From assembly GCA_964442785.1 (NCBI GenBank), contig CAYTZW010000001.1, forward strand, positions 1 through 64,000: DNA of 64,000 bases, in the 5' to 3' direction. This document shows, piece by piece, positions 1 to 8,462 of this stretch (positions are counted from its first letter, which is position 1; each line of letters starts with the position of its first letter). The DNA is from SIG223 sp964442785. GTDB lineage: Bacteria > Bacillota_I > Bacilli_A > RFN20 > DUOF01. The position numbers were made by a program, and so were the translations under genes. Under the pieces are notes generated by a model. That model had not been told where the DNA came from and did not search any database. It saw nothing but the letters and a program-made list of their open reading frames with translations.

Positions 1-280
1 TTTTCTACAACTGCTTTACATATATCATTATCTATCTTCAAAAAAATCACCACACTTGCAAATAATTATCAATTTATTTCTTCTAAGTTTTTATAATTAC
101 TTGTCATTATTATACCATAAGTGGATTTCTTCTCAAATCATTAACTTAAATTTAATAGTCTGTTGAAGTTTTTTATTACTTTTTCTTCTGAAAAATTAGA
201 AGATGCATATAAAAAATCCATATTATTATGCATTGAAACATTTTCTTATTTAATTATAACTTTTTTATATTCTATTAAAG
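1..280. other. Window-edge intergenic region
   Basis: No supportable complete gene lies here. On the minus strand a TATAAT-like hexamer lies near 110-115, and a GGTGA-type ribosome site precedes a TTG codon at 39-41 that opens a frame running off the left edge (about 13 codons visible). This could be the 5' end of the next minus-strand gene, but it is too short to identify. A plus-strand frame at 163-366 runs into the methylase gene antisense and looks like a chance AT-rich frame. Confidence 0.3.
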
Positions 281-994
281 TTATATGGATTTTATTCTAT
301 TATAAGCAATGTCAAAATACCTTTTTTCTTTTTCAATGCCTACAAAGTTCCTATTTAATATTTTAGCAACATACCCTGTAGTGCCACTTCCCATAAATGG
401 ATCTAGTATTACATCTTTTTCATTGGTGGACGCAATTATAATTCTTTCTAATAAACATTCAGGCTTTTGAGTAGGGTGATAACCAAATTTCTTTTCGTGC
501 ATTTGAACCGCTGGTAAATTCCATACATCATGCATTTCCTTATTATTTACTTTAAATATTTCGTTGTAATTAAACGTCTTATTTTTTCCTTTACTAGCCC
601 ATATAATAAATTCATAAGAAAACTTAAATCTATTTTTATAGATTAATGGTGGCGGGTCAATCTTATGCCAAATAATAATATTAATAATTCTAAATCCAAT
701 CTCTTTCATTTGTTCTTGGACATCAAAAATATTATGTTGAGTGCCACTTACCCAAATAGTTCCTCCATCCTTTAATAACCTATAACATTCATTTAACCAT
801 TCATAATTAAATTTACTAATATCTTCATAGTTAGAAGGTTTATCCCATTCACCTTTATTAACAGATACTACTTTACCACTACGAATAGATATTCCACCAT
901 TAGACAAGAAATATGGTGAGTCTGCAAATACCATATCTACCTTATTAGAAGGTAGTGTTTTCATTACTTTAATACAATCATCGTTATATATCAT
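281..994 (-). CDS. DpnA-like DNA adenine methyltransferase paralogue with altered motif IV
   Basis: This 237-residue beta-class N6-adenine (or N4-cytosine) DNA methyltransferase has catalytic motif IV first (residues about 25-28) and the SAM-binding motif DPFMGSGTTG near residue 198, the order seen in M2.DpnII (DpnA). It is clearly a paralogue of the methylase at 2623-3414: both share FLS-GG after motif IV, a VSVNK-EWDK block and an HPTQKP block. Motif IV reads DSPY instead of DPPY, so the first proline is lost. This may weaken catalysis, although some families tolerate variation here. It is the last gene of the minus-strand DpnII locus, separated from the endonuclease gene by about 100 bp that hold an inverted repeat. 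It has a good AGGAGGA ribosome site. Specificity for GATC is inferred only from its paralogue. Confidence 0.85.
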   Translation of the reverse strand: MIYNDDCIKVMKTLPSNKVDMVFADSPYFLSNGGISIRSGKVVSVNKGEWDKPSNYEDISKFNYEWLNECYRLLKDGGTIWVSGTQHNIFDVQEQMKEIGFRIINIIIWHKIDPPPLIYKNRFKFSYEFIIWASKGKNKTFNYNEIFKVNNKEMHDVWNLPAVQMHEKKFGYHPTQKPECLLERIIIASTNEKDVILDPFMGSGTTGYVAKILNRNFVGIEKEKRYFDIAYNRIKSI

Positions 995-1018
995 AAAAAA
1001 AGTCCTCCTATTATTTAA

Positions 1019-1045
1019 TTAGTAAAAAAATTGAATTTTTACTAA
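1019..1045. repeat. Inverted repeat upstream of the third methylase gene
   Basis: TTAGTAAAAA (1019-1028) is matched by TTTTTACTAA (1036-1045) in the 100-bp gap between the DpnII endonuclease gene and the downstream methylase paralogue. No clean U-tract follows in the minus direction, so it is not an obvious terminator. It could be an operator for one of the HTH proteins of the locus, or only a chance AT-rich repeat. Confidence 0.35.
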
Positions 1046-1095
1046 AAATTTTTTTAAGAACTTTTTTTATATTTATTTTATAAATGTAACTTTTT

Positions 1096-1968
1096 TTATA
1101 CTTTTACAGGGTTTAGAAGTTTTTCTAAAGCTCCTTCATCTAAATCTTTAAGATTGTAAATTGTTTCTAAAACATCAAATGTTTCTTCTAGATTATGTTT
1201 TGCAGTATTCCAACCAATACCATCAGTAAACCAAACAAATCTAAATCCTTCTACTTGTTTTGATTCAATTGCTAAGTTTTTATAACTTCTAGCAGTTTCA
1301 TTTAATTTAGAACCACTACTTCCATAAAAATTACATTCACATGCATAAACATGATTATTGACGTATAAAACAAAATCGAATCTCTTTTCTGTTTTACCTT
1401 GATTACTAATACAATTTAAATCTAAATTAAATTTCTCTTCGATTTCTGATTTAGTCATTTCTTTAAAATAAGAAACTCCTTTTACTAAACCATATTTAAT
1501 TAAATATGATTCAACCAAATCTTCCATTGCGTCACCAGTTCTATTTTTTCTTCCATTAGTATCCATGCCAACTTCTACACCAGTTACATAATCAACTAAA
1601 TTATTAATGATATGTTTCTCTAACAAATCAAATAGACCTGTTTCTCTCATAAATTTAGTATATTCTTCGATTGTATAATTTGGTTTACTAAAGTTAAATA
1701 AGAATTCTCCTTCAGCATCAGTGATCTTAATCTCTTTTTCTCTTTTTGCTAATAAAATAGGGACAACTTTTAAAGTTTTTGGATATTCTTTAAGTAATTG
1801 TTTAAATTCATTTTCAATGTTTCTAGAACCAATTAATGAATTTAAGATATTTAACTCAACTTTAATAGATTCAACATTGCTATATACTTTTTCAAAATCA
1901 GTGTAATATCTCCAAGTAGCGATACTATCTCTCATTGTAAATAACCATTCTTTAAAATTTCTTTCCAT
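1096..1968 (-). CDS. dpnII: Type II restriction endonuclease DpnII (GATC)
   Basis: This 290-residue protein closely follows the DpnII endonuclease (about 288 residues) along its whole length. The N-terminal block has W-YYTDF, V-SIKV-LNI and NSLIGS, the central block has DYVTGVEVGMDTNGRKNR, and the C-terminal block has GSKLNETARSYK. DpnII cuts before unmethylated GATC. The likely PD-(D/E)xK core is RFDFVL followed by CECNFYG, where DpnII has an E-x-N. The start overlaps the stop of the GIY-YIG gene by one base (TAATG), which implies translational coupling in one minus-strand operon headed by the methylase. No truncation is visible, so it is probably active. The DpnII assignment is strong; the GATC specificity is inferred from the family. 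Confidence 0.93.
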   Translation of the reverse strand: MERNFKEWLFTMRDSIATWRYYTDFEKVYSNVESIKVELNILNSLIGSRNIENEFKQLLKEYPKTLKVVPILLAKREKEIKITDAEGEFLFNFSKPNYTIEEYTKFMRETGLFDLLEKHIINNLVDYVTGVEVGMDTNGRKNRTGDAMEDLVESYLIKYGLVKGVSYFKEMTKSEIEEKFNLDLNCISNQGKTEKRFDFVLYVNNHVYACECNFYGSSGSKLNETARSYKNLAIESKQVEGFRFVWFTDGIGWNTAKHNLEETFDVLETIYNLKDLDEGALEKLLNPVKV

Positions 1969-2621
1969 TAGTTGTTGCCTCCCTTACTTTGTATTCTTTC
2001 TCTTAAATCACAAAGTCTTTCTCCGTTATAATACCAATATTCTGGACCTGGGTGAGGATAATTCTTGCCAGTTAATTTTTGGGCAAGTGCTGACAAAGAA
2101 TATTCTTCACCTTCATAAATAACTTTTTTATCGTTTTTAACAACGCAAGTTATATTTCTATCATATTTAAATTCAATAACATCACCTTCTTTTAGATTAC
2201 ACATTGAAAATCTAAAAGATTCTAATCTAATTGATTCTGCTTTTTCTTTTTGTTCTTCTTCTACTTTAGAAGGAGCAACTCTATGTAATTTTTCTTTTAA
2301 TCCGTTAATTTCAGCAATAGCTTCCAATAACGAATAAGCTTCTTCAGCATCCATCGCATAGAATTCTCTAACTCTTTTCTTTCCTTCAAATTCATCAATC
2401 GATCTTAAATTAGGATTTAATCTATCAATCATTTCATGAATCTTTTTATCAGATAATCTATTTGAAACTTCATAGTAGGCAAAAAGTCTAAATGCAAATG
2501 GAATACATTCACTTCTATTTAATTCTTTTAATCTTCTATTTACATCGTCTGCGTATCCAATCTTTACATATTCTGGGAAAGATGGATTTGTTAAAATATA
2601 AATTACGCCTGCTTTTTCCAT
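1968..2621 (-). CDS. GIY-YIG nuclease-like protein (T5orf172 type) with RAMA/DUF4357-like C-terminus
   Basis: The protein has 217 residues. The N-terminal half (about 5-100) has the GIY-YIG signature as GVIYILTN followed by YVKIGYADDVNRRLKEL, with the conserved Arg. The KIG form and the later EFYAMDAEEAY segment fit the T5orf172/MUG113 subgroup. After a charged linker, the C-terminal about 75 residues (EGEEYSLSALAQKLTGK then GPEYWYYNGERL) resemble the RAMA/DUF4357 domain often attached to restriction-associated nucleases and methylases. It sits between the DpnA-type methylase (1-base gap) and the DpnII endonuclease (1-base overlap), so it is part of the operon. Standard DpnII operons have two methylases and one endonuclease, so this is an extra component of unknown role. 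It could nick, repair or guard DNA, or it could be a passenger. Confidence 0.75.
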   Translation of the reverse strand: MEKAGVIYILTNPSFPEYVKIGYADDVNRRLKELNRSECIPFAFRLFAYYEVSNRLSDKKIHEMIDRLNPNLRSIDEFEGKKRVREFYAMDAEEAYSLLEAIAEINGLKEKLHRVAPSKVEEEQKEKAESIRLESFRFSMCNLKEGDVIEFKYDRNITCVVKNDKKVIYEGEEYSLSALAQKLTGKNYPHPGPEYWYYNGERLCDLRERIQSKGGNN

Positions 2622-2622
2622 A

Positions 2623-3414
2623 CTACTTATCCTCCATTTTATTTAATAAATCTAAATATCTTCTTTTAGTTAATTCACAATATTCTAATTCTTTATCAAT
2701 ACCAATATATCTTCTTTTTAATTTTACACTAACTAAACCAGTTGTGCCACTACCATTGAAAGGATCTAATACTAAATCTCCTTCATTAGTAGATGCTAAT
2801 ATGATTCTTTCAAGTAACGCTAATGGTTTTTGAGTTGGATGTTTACCATATTTCTTTTCTTCTTTAGTTACTAAAGGAATTAACCAAACATCTTTCATTT
2901 GTTTACCACCGTTTACTTCTTTCATTAGAGAATAATTAAATGTATGTTTTCCTTTCTTTTTTTGTGTTAGTTGTTTTCTTGCCCATAAAATTGTTTCTGT
3001 GGAATTAGTAAAACATCTACAAGCTAAGTTAGGAGCAGGATTAGGCTTTTGCCAAGTAATATTGTTGATGATTGAAAATCCTTCTAATTCTAAAGCCATA
3101 CCAATTACATAAATATTATGAAAAGTACCACTAATCCAAATAGTTCCATCATCTTTTAATACTTCTCTACATAATCTAATCCATTTTCTATTAAATTTGA
3201 TCTTTTCTTCAATAGTTATAGATTTATCCCATTCGGCTTTATTCACTGATACTTGTTTTCCAGAATGACATGATACACCTCCACTTGATAAAAAGTATGG
3301 TGGATCTGCAAATATCATATCAACTGATTTAGGTTCCAATTTCTTTAATCTTTTAAAACAATCATCATTATATAAGGTAAAGTTTTCTTCGTTTATAAAT
3401 ACTTTTTTATTCAT
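2623..3414 (-). CDS. dpnA: DpnA-type DNA adenine methyltransferase (M2 of DpnII system)
   Basis: This 263-residue beta-class methyltransferase has motif IV ADPPYFL near residue 34-40 and SAM motif DPFNGSGTTG near the C-terminus, with HPTQKP between. It resembles M2.DpnII, which methylates adenine in GATC and can act on single-stranded DNA, so it protects incoming transformed DNA. The start lies inside the end of the Dam-type methylase gene (8-base overlap), which indicates translational coupling. Motif IV is intact, unlike in the paralogue at 281-994. Function is well supported; the exact substrate form is inferred from the DpnA family. Confidence 0.9.
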   Translation of the reverse strand: MNKKVFINEENFTLYNDDCFKRLKKLEPKSVDMIFADPPYFLSSGGVSCHSGKQVSVNKAEWDKSITIEEKIKFNRKWIRLCREVLKDDGTIWISGTFHNIYVIGMALELEGFSIINNITWQKPNPAPNLACRCFTNSTETILWARKQLTQKKKGKHTFNYSLMKEVNGGKQMKDVWLIPLVTKEEKKYGKHPTQKPLALLERIILASTNEGDLVLDPFNGSGTTGLVSVKLKRRYIGIDKELEYCELTKRRYLDLLNKMEDK

Positions 3415-4459
3415 AATTAGTAATAATCACTTCCTCAACTTCACCACGTCCATCTACTTTAGAATTAATCATTCTTTTAGCAGGAACTATAGTGATATGG
3501 AATCCTTTATATAATTCATTGATAAACTTTGTATTATGATTACTTAACATTACATATACACCTTTATCTGATAATTCTTTAAATACTTTAGCAAGTCTAA
3601 CTTGTTCTTCTTTTCCAAATGCATTTTTATCATAAGAAGTAAAACTATTCTTTTCTTCCCATGTATCATATGGTGGATCAAAATATACAAAGTCACCAGC
3701 TTTAGCATTTTTAACTGCTTCTTCAAAATCAATACTTGTAATTACAGGTTTTCTATTTTTAAAGAATAAATTTAAATTATCAAATGTCTTTTTATCAAAA
3801 CAATTAACTACTTTTTTCTTTCCAGAAGGAACGTTGAAATATCCTTTAGAATTAACTCTATATAAACCATTAAAACAAGCTTTATTAAGATAAATCATTC
3901 TTCCTGCTCTTACATAAATTGGAAGATTATCAAATCCTTCTGATTTATCCATTTCTCTTACTCGATAATAATATTCTTCAGAATGATTTTCTTCGTGTTT
4001 TAACAATTCTTTCTTTAATAATTCAAACAATTCATTGTTTTCTAAACACTTATAAACACAAATAAGTTCTTCATTAGAATCGTTAATAGAAAATGCTTTA
4101 GGTTGTAATTTAAACAATAAAGCACCGCCACCTACAAATGGTTCAAAATATCTATTAAACGTTTCTGGTAGATGTGATTCAATAACTTCTAATAATTGAG
4201 TTTTACCTCCAGCCCACTTAACAAAAGGATGAACATCTAAATTCTTGATTTCTTCTTTAACTGGAACTAATTTCATTCCTAATGCATCATAAATTTTAGC
4301 AATAGTATTAAAGGTAACACCAATTACAGTTCCTTTTTCAATCTTAGATAATTGAGCTCTATCCATACCACATAAAGTTGATAATTGTTCTTGAGATAAC
4401 CCTGCTTCAATTCTAAAATTACGAATATCATTTCCTAAAGATGATAACATCATTTCCAT
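3407..4459 (-). CDS. dpnM: HTH (XRE) fused to Dam/DpnM-type GATC adenine methyltransferase
   Basis: This 350-residue alpha-class adenine methyltransferase carries an N-terminal XRE helix-turn-helix (about residues 8-65: LSQEQLSTLCGMDRAQLSKIEKG). The methylase part starts with FVKWAGGKTQLL (about 79-90), continues with FEPFVGGGALLF, and has catalytic DPPY in YFDPPYDTW, as in DpnM/Dam. It modifies adenine in GATC and protects the host from the DpnII endonuclease. DpnM as I know it lacks the HTH; fused HTHs are known to autoregulate other methylases such as M.EcoRII or M.SsoII. The gene heads the operon dpnM-dpnA-GIY-YIG-dpnII. Its ribosome site AAGGAGG lies 8 bases before the ATG and inside an inverted repeat. 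Confidence 0.92.
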   Translation of the reverse strand: MEMMLSSLGNDIRNFRIEAGLSQEQLSTLCGMDRAQLSKIEKGTVIGVTFNTIAKIYDALGMKLVPVKEEIKNLDVHPFVKWAGGKTQLLEVIESHLPETFNRYFEPFVGGGALLFKLQPKAFSINDSNEELICVYKCLENNELFELLKKELLKHEENHSEEYYYRVREMDKSEGFDNLPIYVRAGRMIYLNKACFNGLYRVNSKGYFNVPSGKKKVVNCFDKKTFDNLNLFFKNRKPVITSIDFEEAVKNAKAGDFVYFDPPYDTWEEKNSFTSYDKNAFGKEEQVRLAKVFKELSDKGVYVMLSNHNTKFINELYKGFHITIVPAKRMINSKVDGRGEVEEVIITNYE

Positions 4460-4468
4460 ATGAAAAAC

Positions 4469-4490
4469 CTCCTTGCATAATTACAAGGAG
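4469..4490. promoter_or_regulatory. Inverted repeat enclosing the dpnM ribosome-binding site
   Basis: CTCCTTG (4469-4475) pairs with CAAGGAG (4484-4490), separated by 8 bases, directly between the -10 element and the ATG of the HTH-methylase. In RNA it would form a hairpin holding the AAGGAGG ribosome site in one arm; in DNA it is a dyad that an XRE dimer could bind. Either reading suggests control of the methylase operon. There is no experimental support. Confidence 0.5.
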
Positions 4491-4531
4491 ATTATATCAT
4501 ATATTGTTTGGATTGTGTATAAAAATACACA
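4491..4531 (-). promoter_or_regulatory. Promoter of the dpnM operon with overlapping dyad
   Basis: On the minus strand a perfect TATAAT -10 (4491-4496) is preceded, after 17 bases, by a weak -35 TACACA (4514-4519). A perfect inverted repeat TGTGTAT-AAAA-ATACACA (4514-4531) covers the -35. The position suggests an operator, for which the HTH of the methylase itself or of the upstream 1264-residue protein is a candidate. No U-tract follows it in the minus direction, so it is not a terminator for the upstream gene. Confidence 0.5.
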
Positions 4532-4534
4532 TTT

Positions 4535-7500
4535 TTATAAAATATCTTCCATTATTAAGTTATCCATTTTATCGTGATTAGACAGGTTATAATAATCTCT
4601 TGAGATCATTTTCACAATTTTGCTAGTTTCAGGAAATTCTAACATTAGTGATTGTGCTAACAATTCGAGTTCTTTTGCCTTTTTATATTCTGTCGTTCCA
4701 TCTCCAACCCATCTGGCGCCCCTAGAATTTAGTAATCCTATATAATACCCTCTATTAACTTGCTCGTCTTTTACTTCCTCAATAATAGCTCTAACATTTT
4801 TAGATAATAAATTATCTTGACAAATATCACTTGTTCTAGCTAAGATTTGACCCAAATTTTGTTTCATGACAGAATTATTAAGTCCATTTCCTAAATCGTA
4901 TTTCAAAAATAAATTAATAAAATTTGATAATTCTTTTGGTTTAGAATAAAAATTGCAAGGCAAAGAATAGCTACTATACATTTTATATCTAATGTTTTGA
5001 TATGTTTCGTCTTTATTTTCTAGTAAATAAATTAATTCATCTGGATGTAAAAATAAATATTCTAGAATGCCATTTAACAATCGTTGATTATGAAAAATAT
5101 TAATAAATTTGATTTCTATTTGTAGTAATTTTTCTGAGGCATAATTCTTATCTATTTTTTTTAATAATTCTTCAATAACATATGTGCTATTACCCATATT
5201 TTCATTAGTAACTAACATCATTGTATCTAAGATTTTTTCGAATTCCCATTGTTCAAATGGTATGTTATAGTTAACCCATGATAAATATGATATTGGATTA
5301 AAAATTCTTATTTTTTCAATTTCATAATTAGACAAGTTATGCATCATATATCTTTTTGAAAACACTTTTTTGATATTGACGTTGTTTCTTAAAAAAGTAT
5401 CATCAAGGATATTACCATTACATATTTCAAAAGCAGGTAATATATTTTCAAACTCGTTATCACTTAATAGTGCTAAAACTTTTTTAGCTAGGCCACTATT
5501 ACTATCAATTAAATAACTTAGAATATTATATTTTTTATAGACAATCGCTTTTTCAATAATTAACTTATAGTCCAAATCATCATTGACTATATCATCGAAA
5601 ATACTTGCCGACAAGTATTGATTTGGTATAATCTCTATTAATCGTTTAATCACATCTTCCTTTGGGTATTTTGCCATCAATTCGCTAACAATATCGATTC
5701 TAAATTTTTTTGCTTCTTTTTCTTCTTCCCTAAAATTTTCACGTATTAAGCTGGTGTTTGGACATCCATGAAAGCTAAAATCTCTAAAATAAACACACAC
5801 ACTTTCTAAATAGTCGTTAGGTGTAAAATAATTTATTACGTTTTCTATCAAAACAAGAACATCCTTGTATTCGTCCTTATGGTATCTAAAAACATTAAAC
5901 TTTTCCTTAACAAAATATTCGTAAATCATATTTCCTTCGTAAGTGTTAGCTTTAAAATGTTCAATACAGAAATTCAAAATTATAGATATACATTTATAAC
6001 TTAAATTGTTTTTTAATTCATATAGTTTAAATACCGTATTAACATTAGTAAAATCATTATTCAAAATAGATATTATTATCTTTTCTTGGAATTTAAAAAT
6101 TTTCTCCCAAGTTATTTTATCCTCTATAATCTCTGAATATCGCCATCTCAATTCTGCTCCAGTAAAAGTTATTGTATTTGTATTCAATAATGAGAGAATT
6201 AGACTTATTGCTAAATGTGATTTTTCTCTTTTTAATATAGATGATAAAAATCTTTCTTTGTCATCAAATGACAATAATGTGTGATTATCTATAAAATGAA
6301 GTTTATTTATTAAACTTTCCTTAGGACTGTTGGAAAGATTATAAGTGTACTCTTTCTCGTACAAATCATATAATAAATTTAATGATTCAAACTTATATTC
6401 TTCTATAGATAGTATTAATTCTAATGCCCAAAGTAAATTACAATATTCATTGCTTTTTAAAAACAAATCTGTTTCAGGACTATTAAATAAAATATCCAAT
6501 TTATTATTAGATAATAAATTTTTTATATTAAAAATAAATGATGATGGCGATGCCTCTGCCATTTTCATAAAATGTTCAGAAAAAGTAAGAAGACTTTTTT
6601 CGTTATTTAAATTTTCGAATAATTTACTTACTATCAAATTAACTTCATTTTCTTTTTTATTGTAAATAGAATATAAAATTATAGAATCTAATAATCCTTC
6701 AATTATATATTTGTTATATTTCCATTTCTTATTGTATACATCAGCAAAAATTCTTTTATCTTTTTCTAAATCATATTTTGGATTATAACTCGAAAAAATC
6801 TCGAGAATAGTATTTTTTATTTTCTCAAAATAATGGTTTAATTCGTTTTTTAATTGTATCCAAACAGCCTCCTTTTCATTGACCTTAATAAAATGGTCAT
6901 AAAAGAAGATAGGAGAGTCATCAATTTTTCTCCATTTCTCAACACATAACAAATAACTATCAATATCATTGTTAAAAATAAACTTTTGCAAAATTGCTAA
7001 ATCATTTTTATCGTTAATATTTATTCTTCCAATCAATAATAATGGAATAAGAGTTACCAAATCTTCTTTATTCCAAGGAACAGACATAATATCAGAACTA
7101 GAAGCTAATTCTTTTATTACCAAAGTTACACTGTTTTTTGATTTGTTTTTGATTTTTTTTATTATATTTTCATCCACATTCATGTCTCTTTTTAATACAG
7201 TGGTAATCAAATTAGAAGATCTCAACCCTAAAACTATATCCATGGAATTAGTTTCATCATAATCTCTTCCATACAATAAAATATATTGATTTTTATCAAC
7301 AAATGAATATGTATTAATTTGAAAAGAAACAATTATTATTTTATTAGAAACAAAGTTTTCGATAAATTTTAATGTTTCTATATCCTCAACAATAATTACA
7401 CGATTACTTAGTTGGTGATATTTGCTAGAAAAGGATGAAAGTATAAATCCCATGCTCTCCAATCTTGAATGAGCGGCTATTTTTATTATTTTATTTGTGA

Positions 7501-8329
7501 CTAATAAATCTTCAATTTTGTTTAATTCATTTTCTCTTTTTTCAACAAAAAATGACTCAGTAAGATGGGGCGTCGTTCTAGCTTTGAACTTTCCCCAATA
7601 ATTATCAAAAGTGCTTATCTTAAGAATCTTATTCATATATTTTTCAGCTAACCAAATAGAAGTGTTAATGCAAAAGCTTAACCATAACTCTAAGTCATTA
7701 CAATCAATAATTTTTACACTTTTCCATTCGTTTTCTTTTTGTTTACACCAATTTCCTTTGTTACTAAAGATATTCGGAGTCACTAAAATAAAAGATGTTT
7801 CTTTTCTGGTTGCTAACGGTGTGTTTTCTGTCCTTTTTTTGTAATCGGAGGTTATTTTTTTCTTTGAACTTTTCAAAGTTGCACCAATTTCCCAAACACT
7901 TTTGCCGTTTGGAACAAAAATTGATTCACTATCACATATTAATTCTCCATCAAAACCGGGAGTATATATTTTGTCTCCATTAGGAAAATTTATATGTTTT
8001 ATATTTTTTGTGCTTTCTAGAATTAATCTTCTTACCAATTCAGGAAATATGCATTGACTTGTTATACTTTCTTCGCTAAACCAAGTATCTATTTGTTGCG
8101 CAGTAATTATTTTTGTTCCAAATATATTATCTTTTTTTTCTTCATTGAAGGAAATACCGTTTTCTTCACAAAACAAATTAAATTCTTTCTCTTTTTTCGC
8201 TGAAGGAACAGTTTTTCCACTTTCCCATCTATTCACCATGGCAAATGATGATTTTAATCTTAAAGCCAATTCAGATTGGCTTATATTTAATTTTTTTCTT
8301 GCGTATTCTACTTTATCTTTAAATTCCAT
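4535..8329 (-). CDS. Large HTH-fused nuclease-like protein, candidate defence effector (unknown function)
   Basis: This is a 1264-residue protein. Residues 5-60 are an XRE helix-turn-helix (LNISQSELALRLKSSFAMVNRWESGK). Residues about 75-230 look like a PD-(D/E)xK-type nuclease module: PGFDGEL (Asp128), VWEIGATLK (Glu147, Lys153), then DYKKRTE and a strand-rich ETSFILVTP segment. Residues about 255-420 read as an alternating beta/alpha domain (IIKIAAHS, NRVIIVED, NKIIIVSF) like a degenerate P-loop ATPase, with no GxxxxGK[ST]. The remaining about 800 residues are helical, as in repeat-type sensor regions. The whole resembles a group of long uncharacterised bacterial proteins with the same N-terminal pattern; I cannot name a family. 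It lies upstream of the DpnII operon on the same strand, with its own strong promoter. Start ATG 8329 has GGAGAG upstream. Confidence 0.75.
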   Translation of the reverse strand: MEFKDKVEYARKKLNISQSELALRLKSSFAMVNRWESGKTVPSAKKEKEFNLFCEENGISFNEEKKDNIFGTKIITAQQIDTWFSEESITSQCIFPELVRRLILESTKNIKHINFPNGDKIYTPGFDGELICDSESIFVPNGKSVWEIGATLKSSKKKITSDYKKRTENTPLATRKETSFILVTPNIFSNKGNWCKQKENEWKSVKIIDCNDLELWLSFCINTSIWLAEKYMNKILKISTFDNYWGKFKARTTPHLTESFFVEKRENELNKIEDLLVTNKIIKIAAHSRLESMGFILSSFSSKYHQLSNRVIIVEDIETLKFIENFVSNKIIIVSFQINTYSFVDKNQYILLYGRDYDETNSMDIVLGLRSSNLITTVLKRDMNVDENIIKKIKNKSKNSVTLVIKELASSSDIMSVPWNKEDLVTLIPLLLIGRININDKNDLAILQKFIFNNDIDSYLLCVEKWRKIDDSPIFFYDHFIKVNEKEAVWIQLKNELNHYFEKIKNTILEIFSSYNPKYDLEKDKRIFADVYNKKWKYNKYIIEGLLDSIILYSIYNKKENEVNLIVSKLFENLNNEKSLLTFSEHFMKMAEASPSSFIFNIKNLLSNNKLDILFNSPETDLFLKSNEYCNLLWALELILSIEEYKFESLNLLYDLYEKEYTYNLSNSPKESLINKLHFIDNHTLLSFDDKERFLSSILKREKSHLAISLILSLLNTNTITFTGAELRWRYSEIIEDKITWEKIFKFQEKIIISILNNDFTNVNTVFKLYELKNNLSYKCISIILNFCIEHFKANTYEGNMIYEYFVKEKFNVFRYHKDEYKDVLVLIENVINYFTPNDYLESVCVYFRDFSFHGCPNTSLIRENFREEEKEAKKFRIDIVSELMAKYPKEDVIKRLIEIIPNQYLSASIFDDIVNDDLDYKLIIEKAIVYKKYNILSYLIDSNSGLAKKVLALLSDNEFENILPAFEICNGNILDDTFLRNNVNIKKVFSKRYMMHNLSNYEIEKIRIFNPISYLSWVNYNIPFEQWEFEKILDTMMLVTNENMGNSTYVIEELLKKIDKNYASEKLLQIEIKFINIFHNQRLLNGILEYLFLHPDELIYLLENKDETYQNIRYKMYSSYSLPCNFYSKPKELSNFINLFLKYDLGNGLNNSVMKQNLGQILARTSDICQDNLLSKNVRAIIEEVKDEQVNRGYYIGLLNSRGARWVGDGTTEYKKAKELELLAQSLMLEFPETSKIVKMISRDYYNLSNHDKMDNLIMEDIL

Positions 8330-8350
8330 TTTACACTCTCCAACAAATCT

Positions 8351-8406
8351 TTATAACTTTTATAACTTTTATAACTTTATTATACCAAAATAAAAGGATA
8401 AGTCAA
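8351..8406 (-). promoter_or_regulatory. Strong promoter with tandem 10-bp repeats before the HTH-nuclease gene
   Basis: The minus strand shows -35 TTGACT (8401-8406), a 16-base spacer and -10 TATAAT (8379-8384). Immediately downstream, over about 8351-8378, the 10-base unit ATAACTTTTA (plus strand) is repeated nearly three times in register. The repeats cover the transcription start and lie just before the ribosome site. Head-to-tail sites spaced one helical turn apart are a plausible operator for the gene's own XRE domain. Confidence 0.6.
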
Positions 8407-8462
8407 CACTTACCCTTTACTTAAAATTTGGCGAGGATAATATCATTTCTTTTTCTTTAATT

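Noticed and set aside
163..366. 67-codon plus-strand frame at the left edge
   Set aside because: It overlaps the methylase antisense, has low-complexity AT-rich composition, no ribosome site and no recognisable protein pattern.
4514..4531. Inverted repeat as terminator of the 1264-residue gene
   Set aside because: The T run lies before, not after, the dyad in the direction of that gene, and the dyad overlaps the -35 of the next promoter.
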